Origin: Actinomycetes bacterium
GTDB lineage: Bacteria > Actinomycetota > Acidimicrobiia > Acidimicrobiales > Acidimicrobiaceae
Direction: 5' to 3'
Assembly (NCBI GenBank): GCA_021846265.1
Contig: JAJZCF010000008.1
Span: 1-34,837 of the forward strand
Length of the DNA stretch: 34,837 nt
In this document: positions 18,130 to 29,900 of the stretch, piece after piece
Position numbering within the stretch: position 1 is the stretch's first letter
How the letters are laid out: each line of letters begins with the position of its first letter
Position numbers and translations under genes: made by a program
Notes under the pieces: model-generated
What the model was told of the DNA's origin: nothing
What the model saw: only the letters and a program-made list of their open reading frames with translations
Database searches by the model: none

Positions 18130-18168
18130 GCCCAAGGCCGCACAGGATTGTCCAGCGCAGCCTTGGGC
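18130..18168. terminator. Hairpin between convergent genes, candidate transcription end
   Basis: GCCCAAGGC (18130-18138), 21-nt loop, GCCTTGGGC (18160-18168) between HAD (+) and kgd (-); no strong T-tract. Confidence 0.45.
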
Positions 18169-18174
18169 CAAGTG

Positions 18175-21100
18175 CTAGATCGCCTGGTCGACCGCCCTTT
18201 GCATAAGATCCTCAAGTTCGAGAGCGTGCATCGCCGCAGAACCAGTTGCCGGCGACCCAGATGGAACCCTGCTCACGTGGCGCAATGCCACTTTCTCCCT
18301 TAGAATCCGATGCAGCTGATGATGCACGAAGTTCCACGGACCCATGTTTTCCGGCTCCTCTTGGAGCCAGACGACCTCTTTGATACCGGAATAAGAGTTC
18401 AACACGGCCTCTAGTTGATCATCTGGCCACGGGTAGAGTTGCTCTATCCTAACCACCGCAGAAACGGCGTTCGATCCACCCTTAGCTAATAGCTGATCAC
18501 GCCTCGCCATAGCGTCGTATGCCACCTTGCCCGAGCACAAGATAATTCTGTTGACATCTCCCTTGGCGACCGTAGCATCCTTCATAGTTGCCGGATCATC
18601 GAGCACTTCAAAGAAGTGTCCGTTAATCAAATCTTCGATCGGTGAGCGAGACTGCTTGGCGCGAAGGAGGCTCTTAGGAGTAAAGACAATCAGCGGTCTC
18701 TTCAAAACCCTGGCTACCTGGGCCCTCAGCATGTGATAATACTGAGCGGCGGTGGTTACGTTAGCGATAGCCAGGTTATCCGACGCCGCCAAGGTCAAGA
18801 ACCTCTCGATTCTCGCCGAAGAGTGCTCCGGCCCCTGTCCTTCGTAGCCGTGGGGAAGCAGAAGTACGACACCCGATCGCTGCCCCCACTTATCGCTGGC
18901 GGCGGCCAAGAACTGGTCGATGATTATCTGGGCGCCGTTGGCAAAGTCACCGAACTGGGCCTCCCATATAACAAGGGCCTCGTTTTGGACCAGCGAATAA
19001 CCATATTCGAATCCCAGGGCCGCATATTCGGACAGCAGCGAATCGTAGATCATGAAACGTCCGGGCTTCTCGCCCCTCAGGAATTCTCCGTCATATCCAG
19101 CAAGTCCGGCCAAAGGCACAAAGCTTTCCCCGGTCTCATAGTCGATCATCGCAGCATGGCGATGAGAGAAGGTTCCCCTCCTCGAATCCTGACCAGAGAA
19201 ACGTATGTCCCTACCGTCTAAGAGAATTTCACCGAAACATAGCGCTTCTCCAAGGGCCCAGTCAACCTCCCCGGCCTTGAAGAGCTGCGCCCTCGCCTTG
19301 AGCTGCCTCTCCAGCTTGGGATGTACCACGAAATCATCTGGGCTCGAGTGCAAGACACCCGACAAGAATTCGATCGATGCCCTGTCGGCCTTTGTCTCGA
19401 CCACCTCGAGAGCGACGTTTGGTTGAGGAGCGGGTGGAAGTATCGTCGGATTCGGGGCTGCTGCCGACCTTGTCTCGTCCAGAGCATTCTGCAGGATGTC
19501 TAAAAATCCCTCTAGCGCTTTCTCCGCCTCCGCTGGGGTCATGTCGTGCCTTCTCACGAGGGTTTCGGTATAGATCTTCCTGACCGACGGTTTCTTGTCG
19601 ATAATCTCGTACATCTTGGGTTGGGTGTAACTCGGCTCATCGCCTTCGTTGTGACCGAATCGTCGGTAACAGACCATGTCGATCACCGCGTCCTTATGGA
19701 ACCTCTGCCGATAAGCAAAGGCGACTTTAGCCACTCGCACTACGGCTTCTGGGTCGTCACCATTGACGTGGAAAATCGGAGCCTGGACCATTTTGGCGAC
19801 GTCTGTTGCATAGACGGAACTGCGAGATTCACTCGGATCAGTGGTAAAGCCGACCTGGTTATTTATCACCAGGTGAATTGTCCCGCCAGTGCGGTATCCT
19901 CGCAGCTGACTCATGTTCAAGGTCTCTGTCACAACGCCCTGGCCAGCGAAGGCAGCGTCGCCGTGGACCAAGATAGCGAGGACTGGAAACTCTCCAGGAT
20001 TCCTGTAGAGGTCCTGCTTCGCTCGGGTAATTCCTTCGACTACCGGATCGACGGCCTCCAAGTGAGACGGATTCGCTGAAAGTACTACTCCGATCTCTTC
20101 GCCAGACCTGGCGACAAAGTTACCAACGTAACCCTTGTGGTACTTCACGTCCCCGGAACCCTGGACGCTGTTGGGGTCGAGATTTCCCTCGAACTCCTTG
20201 AAGATCTCACGATAGCTCTTACCAACGATATTCGCCAGTACGTTTAGCCTGCCCCTGTGGGCCATACCTATCACTGAGTCGGAAATACCACTAGCAGCGG
20301 CTTGACAGAGAACTTCGTCGATAAAAGCTATCGCCGATTCAGCACCTTCTAGACCAAAACGCTTCTGTCCGATATAGCGGGTATGAAGAAACCTCTCGAA
20401 GGCCTCGGCCCTGTTCAGCCGGTCCAAGAGGTAATTCATCTCGTCTAAGTCCAGGTCTGCCTTTACGCCTTCAAACTGTGACTGGATCCACCTTTTCTCC
20501 TCCGGTTCCTGAATGTGCATGTATTCGACGCCTATGGACCTGCAGTAGGCATCCCGCAGCACACCGAGGATATCGCCGAGCTTCATTCTTTCCTTGCCCG
20601 CCAGCCCGTCGACGTAAAATTCGCGCTCTAGGTCCCAAACACTCAGGTGGTAAGTGGCGGGGTCGAGCTCCGAAGGCATCGAAATCTTGTGGATCCCAAG
20701 TGGATCGAGTACCGCCATCAAGTGTCCGCGAACCCGGTAGTTATTGATCAAGGTGTGTACGTTCACTTGCTTGGCGACCGACTGCGATTCTCCATCTGCG
20801 GACACCGAGGGGTTCTCGTCCTGGAGCCACCTGGCCGGAACATAGGGAATTCCTAATGACTCGAAGATCTCGTCATAAAAACGATCTTCACCGATAAGCA
20901 AGGAGTGGATCTTCTTCAAAAAGACACCCGACTCCGCTCCCTGGATTATTCGGTGGTCATAGGTCGAGGTAAGTGTGACAGACTTCGATATGCCAAGCCT
21001 CGCCAACAACTTCGGATCGGCCGCTGAATACTCAACGGGAAACCCGAGTGACCCCACTCCGACAATCGTCCCTTGTCCGGCCATAAGCCTTGGAATGGAG

Positions 21101-22053
21101 TGCTCAGTGCCCAAAGTTCCCGGATTGGTCACGGTGATAGTCGCTCCGACGATATCGTCGATAGTCATCTTGCCGCTTCTAACCCGGTCCACAACTGCGT
21201 CATATGCCTCGACAAACTGCCTAAAGTCTTTACCCTGGCAGTCCTTGACCACCGCCACAAAGAGCGATCTCGAACCGTCGCTCTTTTCGACATCGACAGC
21301 GACGCCTAAATTAACTTGAGGGTTGATCACGACCCCAGGCGTACCATTCTTGTCTATATCGGGATCGAAGGAGCGGTTCATCTGCGGAACTGCCGCTATC
21401 GCCTTGATTACCGCGTAGGAGATGAAGTGGGTAAAACTGACTTTGCCAGCTCCTACCCGGATCTGCTGGTTGTTGACTATTAAACGATTGACCTCAAGCA
21501 ACTTCGCCGGAACAGAGCGAACTGAGGTCGCAGTCGGTACCGAAAGGGATGCGACCATGTTCTGGACTACTCGGAGAGCCGCTCCTCGGATCGCCTTGAC
21601 CTCAGGCTTGCCTAGGGTGTTTGCCTCTTGTGCTTTTGTCGAAGTCTGCTCGGTGATACTTGGAGCAACGGGCTGCGGCTGACTTGCGGGCGCAACCGCC
21701 GGCGGAGCTACCGGAGCGTTTTGGCTCGGGGCGGCGGGAGCAGCTACGGTTGGTGCGGCCGGGGGCTCTTGGGGCATTGGAGCTCCGCTGGTGGCGACTT
21801 GTCTATTGCTTCCCGAGGCCATCGGCCTCCAAGAGCCCACCTCTTGGCGGACCACCTTCTGCGGTACCACAGGAGCTTGCGGGTCTACGCTCGCCGCTGC
21901 GCCTTTTGTCTCCTCTACTGAGCGCTCTTGAAAGAACTCACGCCACTCCCCGGAAACTGACTGTGGATTCTCAAGGTACTGACTATACATCTCTTCGACG
22001 AGCCAGTCGTTGGGTCCAAAAGGCTCACTTTTTATATCAAGGTTCTCTGCCAC
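18175..22053 (-). CDS. kgd: Multifunctional 2-oxoglutarate decarboxylase/dehydrogenase E1 with fused E2-type acyltransferase domain
   Basis: 1292 aa; DHRIIQGAESGVFL acyltransferase end, then FLHTRYIGQKRFGLEGAES, GMAHRGRLNVLANI, HGDAAFAGQGVVTETLNMS, RRFGHNEGDEPSYTQP, SRRGTFSHRHA of E1o; Ala/Pro-rich linker near the N-terminus. Confidence 0.97.
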   Translation of the reverse strand: MAENLDIKSEPFGPNDWLVEEMYSQYLENPQSVSGEWREFFQERSVEETKGAAASVDPQAPVVPQKVVRQEVGSWRPMASGSNRQVATSGAPMPQEPPAAPTVAAPAAPSQNAPVAPPAVAPASQPQPVAPSITEQTSTKAQEANTLGKPEVKAIRGAALRVVQNMVASLSVPTATSVRSVPAKLLEVNRLIVNNQQIRVGAGKVSFTHFISYAVIKAIAAVPQMNRSFDPDIDKNGTPGVVINPQVNLGVAVDVEKSDGSRSLFVAVVKDCQGKDFRQFVEAYDAVVDRVRSGKMTIDDIVGATITVTNPGTLGTEHSIPRLMAGQGTIVGVGSLGFPVEYSAADPKLLARLGISKSVTLTSTYDHRIIQGAESGVFLKKIHSLLIGEDRFYDEIFESLGIPYVPARWLQDENPSVSADGESQSVAKQVNVHTLINNYRVRGHLMAVLDPLGIHKISMPSELDPATYHLSVWDLEREFYVDGLAGKERMKLGDILGVLRDAYCRSIGVEYMHIQEPEEKRWIQSQFEGVKADLDLDEMNYLLDRLNRAEAFERFLHTRYIGQKRFGLEGAESAIAFIDEVLCQAAASGISDSVIGMAHRGRLNVLANIVGKSYREIFKEFEGNLDPNSVQGSGDVKYHKGYVGNFVARSGEEIGVVLSANPSHLEAVDPVVEGITRAKQDLYRNPGEFPVLAILVHGDAAFAGQGVVTETLNMSQLRGYRTGGTIHLVINNQVGFTTDPSESRSSVYATDVAKMVQAPIFHVNGDDPEAVVRVAKVAFAYRQRFHKDAVIDMVCYRRFGHNEGDEPSYTQPKMYEIIDKKPSVRKIYTETLVRRHDMTPAEAEKALEGFLDILQNALDETRSAAAPNPTILPPAPQPNVALEVVETKADRASIEFLSGVLHSSPDDFVVHPKLERQLKARAQLFKAGEVDWALGEALCFGEILLDGRDIRFSGQDSRRGTFSHRHAAMIDYETGESFVPLAGLAGYDGEFLRGEKPGRFMIYDSLLSEYAALGFEYGYSLVQNEALVIWEAQFGDFANGAQIIIDQFLAAASDKWGQRSGVVLLLPHGYEGQGPEHSSARIERFLTLAASDNLAIANVTTAAQYYHMLRAQVARVLKRPLIVFTPKSLLRAKQSRSPIEDLINGHFFEVLDDPATMKDATVAKGDVNRIILCSGKVAYDAMARRDQLLAKGGSNAVSAVVRIEQLYPWPDDQLEAVLNSYSGIKEVVWLQEEPENMGPWNFVHHQLHRILREKVALRHVSRVPSGSPATGSAAMHALELEDLMQRAVDQAI

Positions 22054-22661
22054 ACCTATGATGCTACAAGCGATTTCGATTCGGGGGAAAATCCGGCCCT
22101 TAGAGTATCAAAATCCATCCCCAAAGGCCACCCTCCCATCATAAAACCAGCTCAAAGAGAACTTTTCCGCTTGACTTTACAAACCGCCAATTCACAAGGT
22201 TTAAAAAATTCTCACCACTAAGTCGATTTATGGCTAAACAGATAGCCATTATCTTCAAAAGCGAACCATCAGGTCAGGATCCGAATAACCATCCCAGTAC
22301 CAGTTTCTGCATCAAGCACGACGTGCAGCCACAAGTTCTGACCTTCATTGTGTGATATTCTTCCGTCCTTTTCCAGTAGTGCGAGTCGGCCGAAAATAAC
22401 TCTTGAGATAACGTCACCGCTACTTTGGGATACTTAGGACCCTTGCGATATTTGGGTCTTTGGAATAGTTGGAGAGTGCTCGATTGGAACAAAAGGCTCC
22501 TGTTTACCCTGAGCAAACGCTAAATCCAGCTCCGCAGAACCAGCCCGGTCGACACCAGATACCTCACCGAAGTTCGCAGCACTAAAAAATCGTTTCACAA
22601 AATAGCGAGGGCGAAGGTCCGGACATGGTAGCTCAAGACATTTCAAGCGTTCACCAACAGA

Positions 22662-23057
22662 TTGACCCCTGATCACGATCGAGGAACCAAGCAAAAATTG
22701 CGGTTAGCAAAGATCCTCCATAGGAGAAGTATTCAACTAAAGTTGCATCCTTCATCGGTCGATGAATCCCAGATGCAAAGTTTAGAATTCGTCGAAAAAC
22801 CGAGTCCGTCTAGGGCGGTAAGTAGAAAGCTTCAGCCAGGTCTGGGACTGGATTGCGATGCCTGCTCGATGCCGATCAAATACTCGGCAAAATTCCCCAT
22901 CAATCAGGTCATCGCCAACGTATACGAAAACAACGTCTGGCAAAAAGTAGTGCACTACCACGAAGAGTGCTATCGACAACTCGACTACCCCTACGGTGAG
23001 CCAATTCCGTCGCAACCATTTGCCGGTAAGAGTCGGTACTTTTCTGAACCTGCCTAG
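22662..23057 (+). CDS. Small hypothetical protein with possible Zn-binding CxxC...HxxxC motif (TTG start, or ATG at 22773)
   Basis: 131 aa; LDCDACSMPIKYSAKFPINQVIANVYENNVWQKVVHYHEECYRQLDYPYG; coherent composition in the C-terminal half. Confidence 0.55.
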   Translation: MTPDHDRGTKQKLRLAKILHRRSIQLKLHPSSVDESQMQSLEFVEKPSPSRAVSRKLQPGLGLDCDACSMPIKYSAKFPINQVIANVYENNVWQKVVHYHEECYRQLDYPYGEPIPSQPFAGKSRYFSEPA

Positions 23058-23126
23058 CTAACTTCGCTGCTGGCTGTTAGCATGTGAAACCAGTTCAAAA
23101 AGCATATTTCCTTTGGTGGTCACCGC

Positions 23127-24008
23127 TTGCCCAAAAGAAGTCCTCACGGAGATCATCTGAAAAAGATCAACTTTCCTGCCATCGAGCCGTCGGCATATGA
23201 GCGGGTCGCCAAGGAGTTGGTTGTCCACGAATATCTAGCCGATGGTGCCTCCCCGCTAGATCCGGGATTCGTGCTCGTTCACGGCGCAATGGACAGGTCT
23301 ACATCCATGGGCAAACTCGCAAAGCTACTTCGTGCTTATCCGGTAGTGACCTACGATCGGAGGGGTTACGCAGGCTCTCTAGTCAAATCTCCGCCCTCTG
23401 GAGTCGGCGATCTTTTGGCCGCTAGACATGTATCAGACCTTGCCGATCTAATCTCAAGAAGGCCTACGGTCGTATTTGGACACTCGCTCGGTGGGACGAT
23501 TGCCCTATTAACTGCGGCGAGGGTCAAACCGGACAATTTATTATCGGTGGTCGTCTTCGAATCCCCGCTGCCCGCCAATCCGTGGTGGCCATCATGGCTA
23601 GCAAAGAGGAACGAACTCGCCAAGACCCTTGGGCACGAGCACTACAAGAAACGGGGAGAAGCATTCATGCGAAGGATGGTCGGTGATTCCAATTGGGAGC
23701 GGCTCCCACCTTCGACCCGCAGTGCGAGAATAGACGAAGGGTTTACCCTGGTAACCGAGGGTGCCGCCTTTGCGTCTTTTGAATCGAACGTTGACCTAAG
23801 TGAAATAGCCGTGCCAGTGGTATCGGCGATCGGCGAGCATGCCTCATACCGCCACCGACTTGGCCAAAAATATATCGCCGATAACGTCAGGTCGGTAACT
23901 ACCTGCTGCGTCGCTGGTTCTGACCACGGTGCCCATCTAACCCACCCTAAGGCGCTGGCGGAACTTTGTTTGGATCAGATCGACAATTTTACAAATACCC
24001 GCAACTAG
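23127..24008 (+). CDS. Alpha/beta hydrolase
   Basis: 293 aa; VLVHGAMDRSTSMGKLAKLL, VTYDRRGYAGS, VVFGHSLGGTIAL (GHSLGG nucleophile elbow), GSDHGAHLTHP. Confidence 0.92.
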   Translation: MPKRSPHGDHLKKINFPAIEPSAYERVAKELVVHEYLADGASPLDPGFVLVHGAMDRSTSMGKLAKLLRAYPVVTYDRRGYAGSLVKSPPSGVGDLLAARHVSDLADLISRRPTVVFGHSLGGTIALLTAARVKPDNLLSVVVFESPLPANPWWPSWLAKRNELAKTLGHEHYKKRGEAFMRRMVGDSNWERLPPSTRSARIDEGFTLVTEGAAFASFESNVDLSEIAVPVVSAIGEHASYRHRLGQKYIADNVRSVTTCCVAGSDHGAHLTHPKALAELCLDQIDNFTNTRN

Positions 24009-24138
24009 TCATCGTCAAAGCAAAAGACTTCGATGCCAAAGGTCGCAGAGTGACCTAATGGGTGCGCCTATTTATTGGACCCATGGAAGCAAATCGGCTT
24101 AAAAACACTTATACCCTTGGAAAGCAGGTGCAGAGCAG

Positions 24139-25041
24139 ATGAAGATCATCGTAGCTGGGTCGTCAGGCTTGATAGGATCAAGGCTCGTCGAAAAGCTCGA
24201 CGGCCAAGGACATCAAGTGATCAGACTGCGTCACGGAGAATTGATTGGCTCTTCGAGTCGCGGCGCTACCTGGAATCCAAGTGCCTCCAAAGTGGACCTC
24301 TCGCAACTCGGCCAAGTTGACGCTGTAATTAACCTCGCAGGGGAACCGATCGGTACCTCGCGATGGACCGCCCCAAAGAGACAGAAGATCGTCGAATCGA
24401 GGGAAAATGGCTCCCGTATTCTAGTTGAAGCAATGAGCAAAATGGAAAAGCCTCCAAAGTGCTTTCTGAACGGTTCGGCGATCGGTTACTACGGCGACAC
24501 CGGGGATAGTGTCGTCGACGAAGATCGAGAGAGCGGCGACGGTTTTCTGGCCGAGGTTTGTATCCGGAACGAGGCAGCAGCCAATAAAGCCACGGCTTTG
24601 GGGGTGAGGGTCGTTCACCTCAGGACGGGCATCGTTCTTGCTAAAAATGGAGGGGTCCTCAAAAAACAGCTTCCGCTATTTGCAATAGGCTTAGGAGGCA
24701 AGCTAGCTAGCGGCAAACAGTATTTAAGTTGGGTGCACATCGACGACGAAGTCAGTGGGATCATCTTCGCACTCGATAACGAAATAAGTGGGCCTTTAAA
24801 CCTCACTTCGCCCAACCCGGTTACAAACGCCGAATTCACCAAGACACTCGCCGCCATCATGGTCCGGCCGAGTTTTTTGACCGTGCCCAAAATCGCCCTC
24901 AACACAGTGATGGGCGCCGAGATAACCCAAGAAATGTTGTTAGTGAGCCAGAAGGTTGCTCCGAAAAAACTTGTGCTAAGCGGATTCAGATTCCAATACC
25001 CCAATCTTGAGGGCGCACTTCGCAACATTATCTCCGGATAG
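24139..25041 (+). CDS. TIGR01777-type SDR/epimerase family protein
   Basis: 300 aa; MKIIVAGSSGLIGSRLVEKL, AVINLAGEPIGTSRWT, NGSAIGYYGDTGD, LRTGIVLAKNGGVLKKQLPLF. Confidence 0.93.
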   Translation: MKIIVAGSSGLIGSRLVEKLDGQGHQVIRLRHGELIGSSSRGATWNPSASKVDLSQLGQVDAVINLAGEPIGTSRWTAPKRQKIVESRENGSRILVEAMSKMEKPPKCFLNGSAIGYYGDTGDSVVDEDRESGDGFLAEVCIRNEAAANKATALGVRVVHLRTGIVLAKNGGVLKKQLPLFAIGLGGKLASGKQYLSWVHIDDEVSGIIFALDNEISGPLNLTSPNPVTNAEFTKTLAAIMVRPSFLTVPKIALNTVMGAEITQEMLLVSQKVAPKKLVLSGFRFQYPNLEGALRNIISG

Positions 25042-25131
25042 TTCGACTCAAATTAGACTCAATGCAACAATTCAAATACGCCCAGCGCTGGGGAATCCCC
25101 ATTGCTGTTGCATTCTCCGTGCTCTTGGCGT

Positions 25132-26763
25132 ATGTTTCTATCTGTGACAGCTTCATATTCTCAAGGAAGTACCGATCGCCCCCTTTTGGCAGAGACCATC
25201 GGCGAAAATCTCGATAACACTGCTAAGCGGTTTCCAGATCGCCAGGCAATAGTCTCGGTTGCGCAAAAGGTGGCTCTCACCTACCGAGAGTTCAACGAGG
25301 AGGTGAACAAGCTCGCCAGAGCGATGGTGGCCCACGGCTTCAAAAAAGGCGAGCGGGTAGGAGTGTGGAGTCCAAACACCGTCGAGTGGGCGATCATCCA
25401 GTATGCAACTGCCCGTATCGGGGTAATCCTGGTAAACATCAATCCCGCGTATCGATCCTCGGAGCTGTCGTACGTCTTAAAGCAGTCGGGCTGCAAGGCT
25501 ATCTTTTCTATCACTAAACATAAGAGTTCCGATTATCTCTCAATGGTTGACGAGGTAAAAGCCAATATCCCAGAACTTGAACTTGCGCTCTACACAGACA
25601 CACCTGAATACACCGGGTGGATTGAGAATTACTACCAGGGCGTCGCCCAGGGCGTCGTCGACGAGATCCAGAGCGGACTTGACTTTGACGACCCGATCAA
25701 TATTCAATACACCTCCGGGACCACTGGCTTCCCCAAGGGGGCGACCCTAAGTCACTTCAACCTGCTCAATAACGGGTACTTCGTAGGAGAGGGTTGCGGA
25801 TATGACGAAACCGACCGGGTATGCATACCGGTCCCCTACTACCACTGTTTCGGAATGGTGATGGGAAACCTCGCCGTGACCTCTCACGGTGCGACAGCGG
25901 TACTCCCGTCGCTCAGCTTCGACCCAGCTGAAGCTTTGGCCGCAGTGGAAATGGAACGGTGCACGTCGCTATATGGCGTTCCGACGATGTTCATCGCGGA
26001 ACTGGCGCTCGAGAACTTTGACTCCTACGACCTCTCTTCGCTCCGCACTGGGATAATGGCCGGCTCGCCATGTCCAGCGGAAGTTATGAAGAAGGTACAG
26101 TCCCTGATGCACATGGAACAAGTGACGATCTGCTACGGGATGACGGAAACATCTCCAGTTTCTATGCAAACAAAACTCGACGATCCCCTCGACAAGAGGG
26201 TCTCAACGGTAGGAACGGTCCATCCGCACGTAGAGGTAAAGATAATTGATCCTTCGGGACATGTAATAGAGCGCGGACAGATCGGCGAGTTCCTGACGAG
26301 AGGTTACTCGGTCATGCTCGGGTACTGGAACGAGCCCACCAAAACTCAACAGGCCATCGATTCTGCGCGTTGGATGCACACCGGTGATCTAGGCGTCATG
26401 GACGAAGACGGATATGTCAACATCGTGGGACGGATCAAAGACATGATCATCCGAGGAGGAGAAAACGTCTATCCAAGAGAGATAGAAGAGTTCCTATTTT
26501 CACATCCAGACATCATTGATGCCTCGGTAATTGGTGTGCCGGATCCAAAGTTTGGCGAGGAAATTGCGGCTTGGATCAAGGTCAAGCCTGGGTCCAGTCT
26601 GGACGAAAACGAGATCAAAGAGTTCTGTCGGGGAAAAATCGCACACTACAAGATCCCCCGGTACGTGAAGATCACCGATAGTTTCCCGATGACCGTCACG
26701 GGCAAAATTCAGAAGTACATCATGCGGCAACAGTCCGTAGAGGAGTTGTCACTCAGCGACTAG
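25132..26763 (+). CDS. AMP-binding acyl-CoA synthetase (fatty-acyl-CoA ligase type); ORF extends to a TTG at 25102
   Basis: [86 protein letters not shown]. Confidence 0.95.
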   Translation: MFLSVTASYSQGSTDRPLLAETIGENLDNTAKRFPDRQAIVSVAQKVALTYREFNEEVNKLARAMVAHGFKKGERVGVWSPNTVEWAIIQYATARIGVILVNINPAYRSSELSYVLKQSGCKAIFSITKHKSSDYLSMVDEVKANIPELELALYTDTPEYTGWIENYYQGVAQGVVDEIQSGLDFDDPINIQYTSGTTGFPKGATLSHFNLLNNGYFVGEGCGYDETDRVCIPVPYYHCFGMVMGNLAVTSHGATAVLPSLSFDPAEALAAVEMERCTSLYGVPTMFIAELALENFDSYDLSSLRTGIMAGSPCPAEVMKKVQSLMHMEQVTICYGMTETSPVSMQTKLDDPLDKRVSTVGTVHPHVEVKIIDPSGHVIERGQIGEFLTRGYSVMLGYWNEPTKTQQAIDSARWMHTGDLGVMDEDGYVNIVGRIKDMIIRGGENVYPREIEEFLFSHPDIIDASVIGVPDPKFGEEIAAWIKVKPGSSLDENEIKEFCRGKIAHYKIPRYVKITDSFPMTVTGKIQKYIMRQQSVEELSLSD

Positions 26764-26948
26764 CTCGAGTTGAACTAAAATCTACGCCACTACGCCTAGG
26801 GTAGGCTCGCAGCGAGCTACTGCATAAACCAATAGCTGCTCGAAGTGATCCTGGGATTTGATTCCCGAGATGTCCCAACATACAAGTCGCAGATGTCGGT
26901 GTGCACAAAGTTCCCGCCGGAGCCTATCGTCTCTCTTTTTGCCTAGAG

Positions 26949-29900
26949 CTAACTATCTCCACTAGCTCGCCGCAAACCGCCGCGTTCAGACCCAAAAATC
27001 TCGCACACCTCAGAGCCGAATTGGAAGCCTTGCCCATTCACCATCGCCTCGATTATCTCCTCTTGAGAAACCGGCTCTTTCAATAAAAATCCCTGGACCA
27101 TATCTATTCCAATCTCTGAGAGAGTAGACAACTGTTCCAGAGTCTCGACTCCTTCCGCTACTATTTCTGCGCCCTTTGCCTTTGCCATCATCAATATCGC
27201 GGCGAGTATTGCGCCGTCAATCATCTGTACCGGAGCACCTTGGACAAAAACTTGGTCTATCTTGACGAGTTGAACCGGAAGGTCACGCAGATTCGACAGC
27301 GAGGAGGCACCCGTACCAAAATCATCCAGTGCAAATCGAACTCCGAGAGAACTTAACCTCTCTACCCAGCTTTGCACTTCAGAATTCCAGGTCAGTACGC
27401 TTGTCTCGGTAATCTCTACAACCAGGGAACTTGGGACAATCGGTTCCTCATCGGCTAATGAGAAATAGAGGTCCTCTAGGCAATTAGGAGCAAACTGCCT
27501 CGGTGAGTAATTAACCGATACCCAGTTGTTAGCCCCATCCTTGTTAAGTCTTTTGATCATCGAAATCGCACGAGCCAGCACGAGCCTTGCTAGTCCTAAT
27601 GAAAGCCCAGAAGAATCTCCGGCTGGAATAAAGTCCGATGGTGGGGTCCAACCCAGTTTCTGATGCTTCCAGCGAAGCAATGCTTCGAAGCCGACAACCT
27701 TGGCAGAAAAAACGCTAAAAATAGGCTGGTAAAAGACATCAAGCTCCCCGTTGTCCAGTGCTCGATGGAGTTCAGGAGCCAAAAGTAGGCTGTTGTCGGT
27801 AGGCAGGGCCATCGTGTCATCGCCAACCACCACGTGAGATCCTGAGCGCTTTGCACCGTACATTGCGGCGTCGGCCCTTCTCAGCAGGTCCGAGGCGTCG
27901 TTAGTCTGGCTAGACGACACCGCAACGCCGATACTCGCCGAGATCTTCAGCTTGTGCTCAGATATCTTCATCGGCTGTTCGAAAGATTCGGTGATTCTTC
28001 GAGCAATGGTTGATGGAATCCATCCGTCAGATACGCCTTCAATCAAGACAACGAACTCGTCCCCTCCAAGCCTTCCGACCATGTCAGATGGTCTAATACA
28101 GGCCAAAATCCGCTCGGCGACCTCGAGAAGTACTTGGTCTCCAGCTTCGTGTCCCAAGGTATCATTTATCCTCTTGAATCCGTCTAAATCGATGAACAAA
28201 AGTGAGACTTCCGTGCTCCTTTTTATCCTCTTTATTAGAGCATCGTTTAGGCGCTGTTCAAAAAATCTTCTGTTCGGAAGGCCGGTAAGGGGGTCGTGAT
28301 GCGCAGAGTGCCTAAGGCTCTCTTCCAGTTGTTTCCGCTCGGAGATATCCCTAGCAGAAGCTACAAAGCCCTCGACTTTTCCGTCGGTCGAGTGCAGAAG
28401 GGCGACTTTTACCTCTAGCAGGACCAATCCCCCACCCTGATTGAATATCTCTACTTCAAGGGCCTTGTTCGATGGCTCTACCAGCCCGTCGACCTCGTAC
28501 TTCTCCATCATCGCTCGAATTTCACCAAATAGCCTCACGCGAGACTTTGATTCAATAATCCTTAGCCCTAGATTTTTCGCCTCTTCGCTAGAAAATCCCG
28601 TCATGTCCCTGATCGACGGCGTAACGTACTCAATGTTTCCATCACCGGAAAAGACGATGATGACGTCACGAACGGTATCGGTGATTGCCTGTATCTTCTC
28701 TGCTTCTCGGTGAGCGACTTGCGCCGCTAGATTTGCGAGTTGCGCCGCTTGCGCCGAAGACGAAAGTGCCTCAATATTTGCTACAGCGGCCCCGATCTGG
28801 TGTGAAATCGTTTGAAGAATTCGGTTCCAGTCTGACGTAGCATCCGATTCACCGAGCTTGCCAATAACGACTTGCCCGACAACTTCATCACCGAACACTA
28901 TCGGAATTGGCGGCTCGTATCTGTCCAACCCTTCACCATCAGCGAATACTTCAGCGTCGATCGCCCCGTCTACCTCGACAAGTCTCAGCACGAGCGGCTC
29001 CGACTGAGCATCTCTTGAGCGGACAACCAGATAACCAGTAGTAGCGCCAAGCTCTTCCCTCAGAACTGTCCCTACTTCATGTGCAAGTGAGTCAAAGGAT
29101 TCCGCTCCCGAGGTAGCAATCGACATGCGCCTTACCAGCTCAAGCTCGCTTACCTGGCGACGGTAGGTGCTAAGGAGGGATTCTCGCTGCAAGATACCCG
29201 AAAGCTTGTTGCAAATACCTTCAAATACCTTTAGGTCGCTCCGCCTAAACATCCCGGCCTTGGGATGTACAACGCAAAGAACTCCCGTGACCTTACCACT
29301 CTCTCCGATTATTGGTGAAGCCATGGCCGACCGGATCTGCACGTCCGATAGAGGATCAAATTCAAGGTCGACTCGAATTCCGTCAATATCAAAAAGTTCC
29401 AGATTGTTTAAATCCCCAACCAAGAGCGATTTTTTGGTCTCAGCGACGTAACCACAAAACTTCTTGCTCGTCTCAGCGCACTTCTTTATGCGAAAACTTG
29501 AATCGGACGAAGCCGGATCTAGCGTCAATGGTCCATTAGCCCGGCTGAAGTATAACACCTCGCTCGCCCTAAAAACCCTCTGTGCTCCTCTTACGACCCG
29601 TTCCAGCACCTCTTTGGACTCGATGTCTGAGATAAGGGATAATCCGACAGCGTCGGAAAGCTCAAGGATTGATTCCGATCGCTTTGAATCGGAAAGCTCG
29701 AGTAATGCTGAGATATTTCGTGCAAATCTACTAATGAACCAAACTAGAGCACCAGTGCCATCGGTCCCCGGTGCAAAAAAGGCTGGATCGACTCCAGCAA
29801 AACCGAATCCCAAATCGAGTTCGTCAGTCTTCAAGGCAAATATCAGGTACTCATCCGAGAAAGGAAGGGCTTTCGTTGCAAGGTCCAAGCTTTCGGGGAC

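Noticed and set aside
18733-20079. 162-aa and 177-aa plus ORFs
   Set aside because: Antisense shadows within kgd, whose E1 motifs are intact on the other strand.
26805-26825. GCTCG-CAG-CGAGC hairpin between convergent acyl-CoA ligase and GGDEF/EAL genes
   Set aside because: Only a 5-bp stem and no T-tract; not enough to call.
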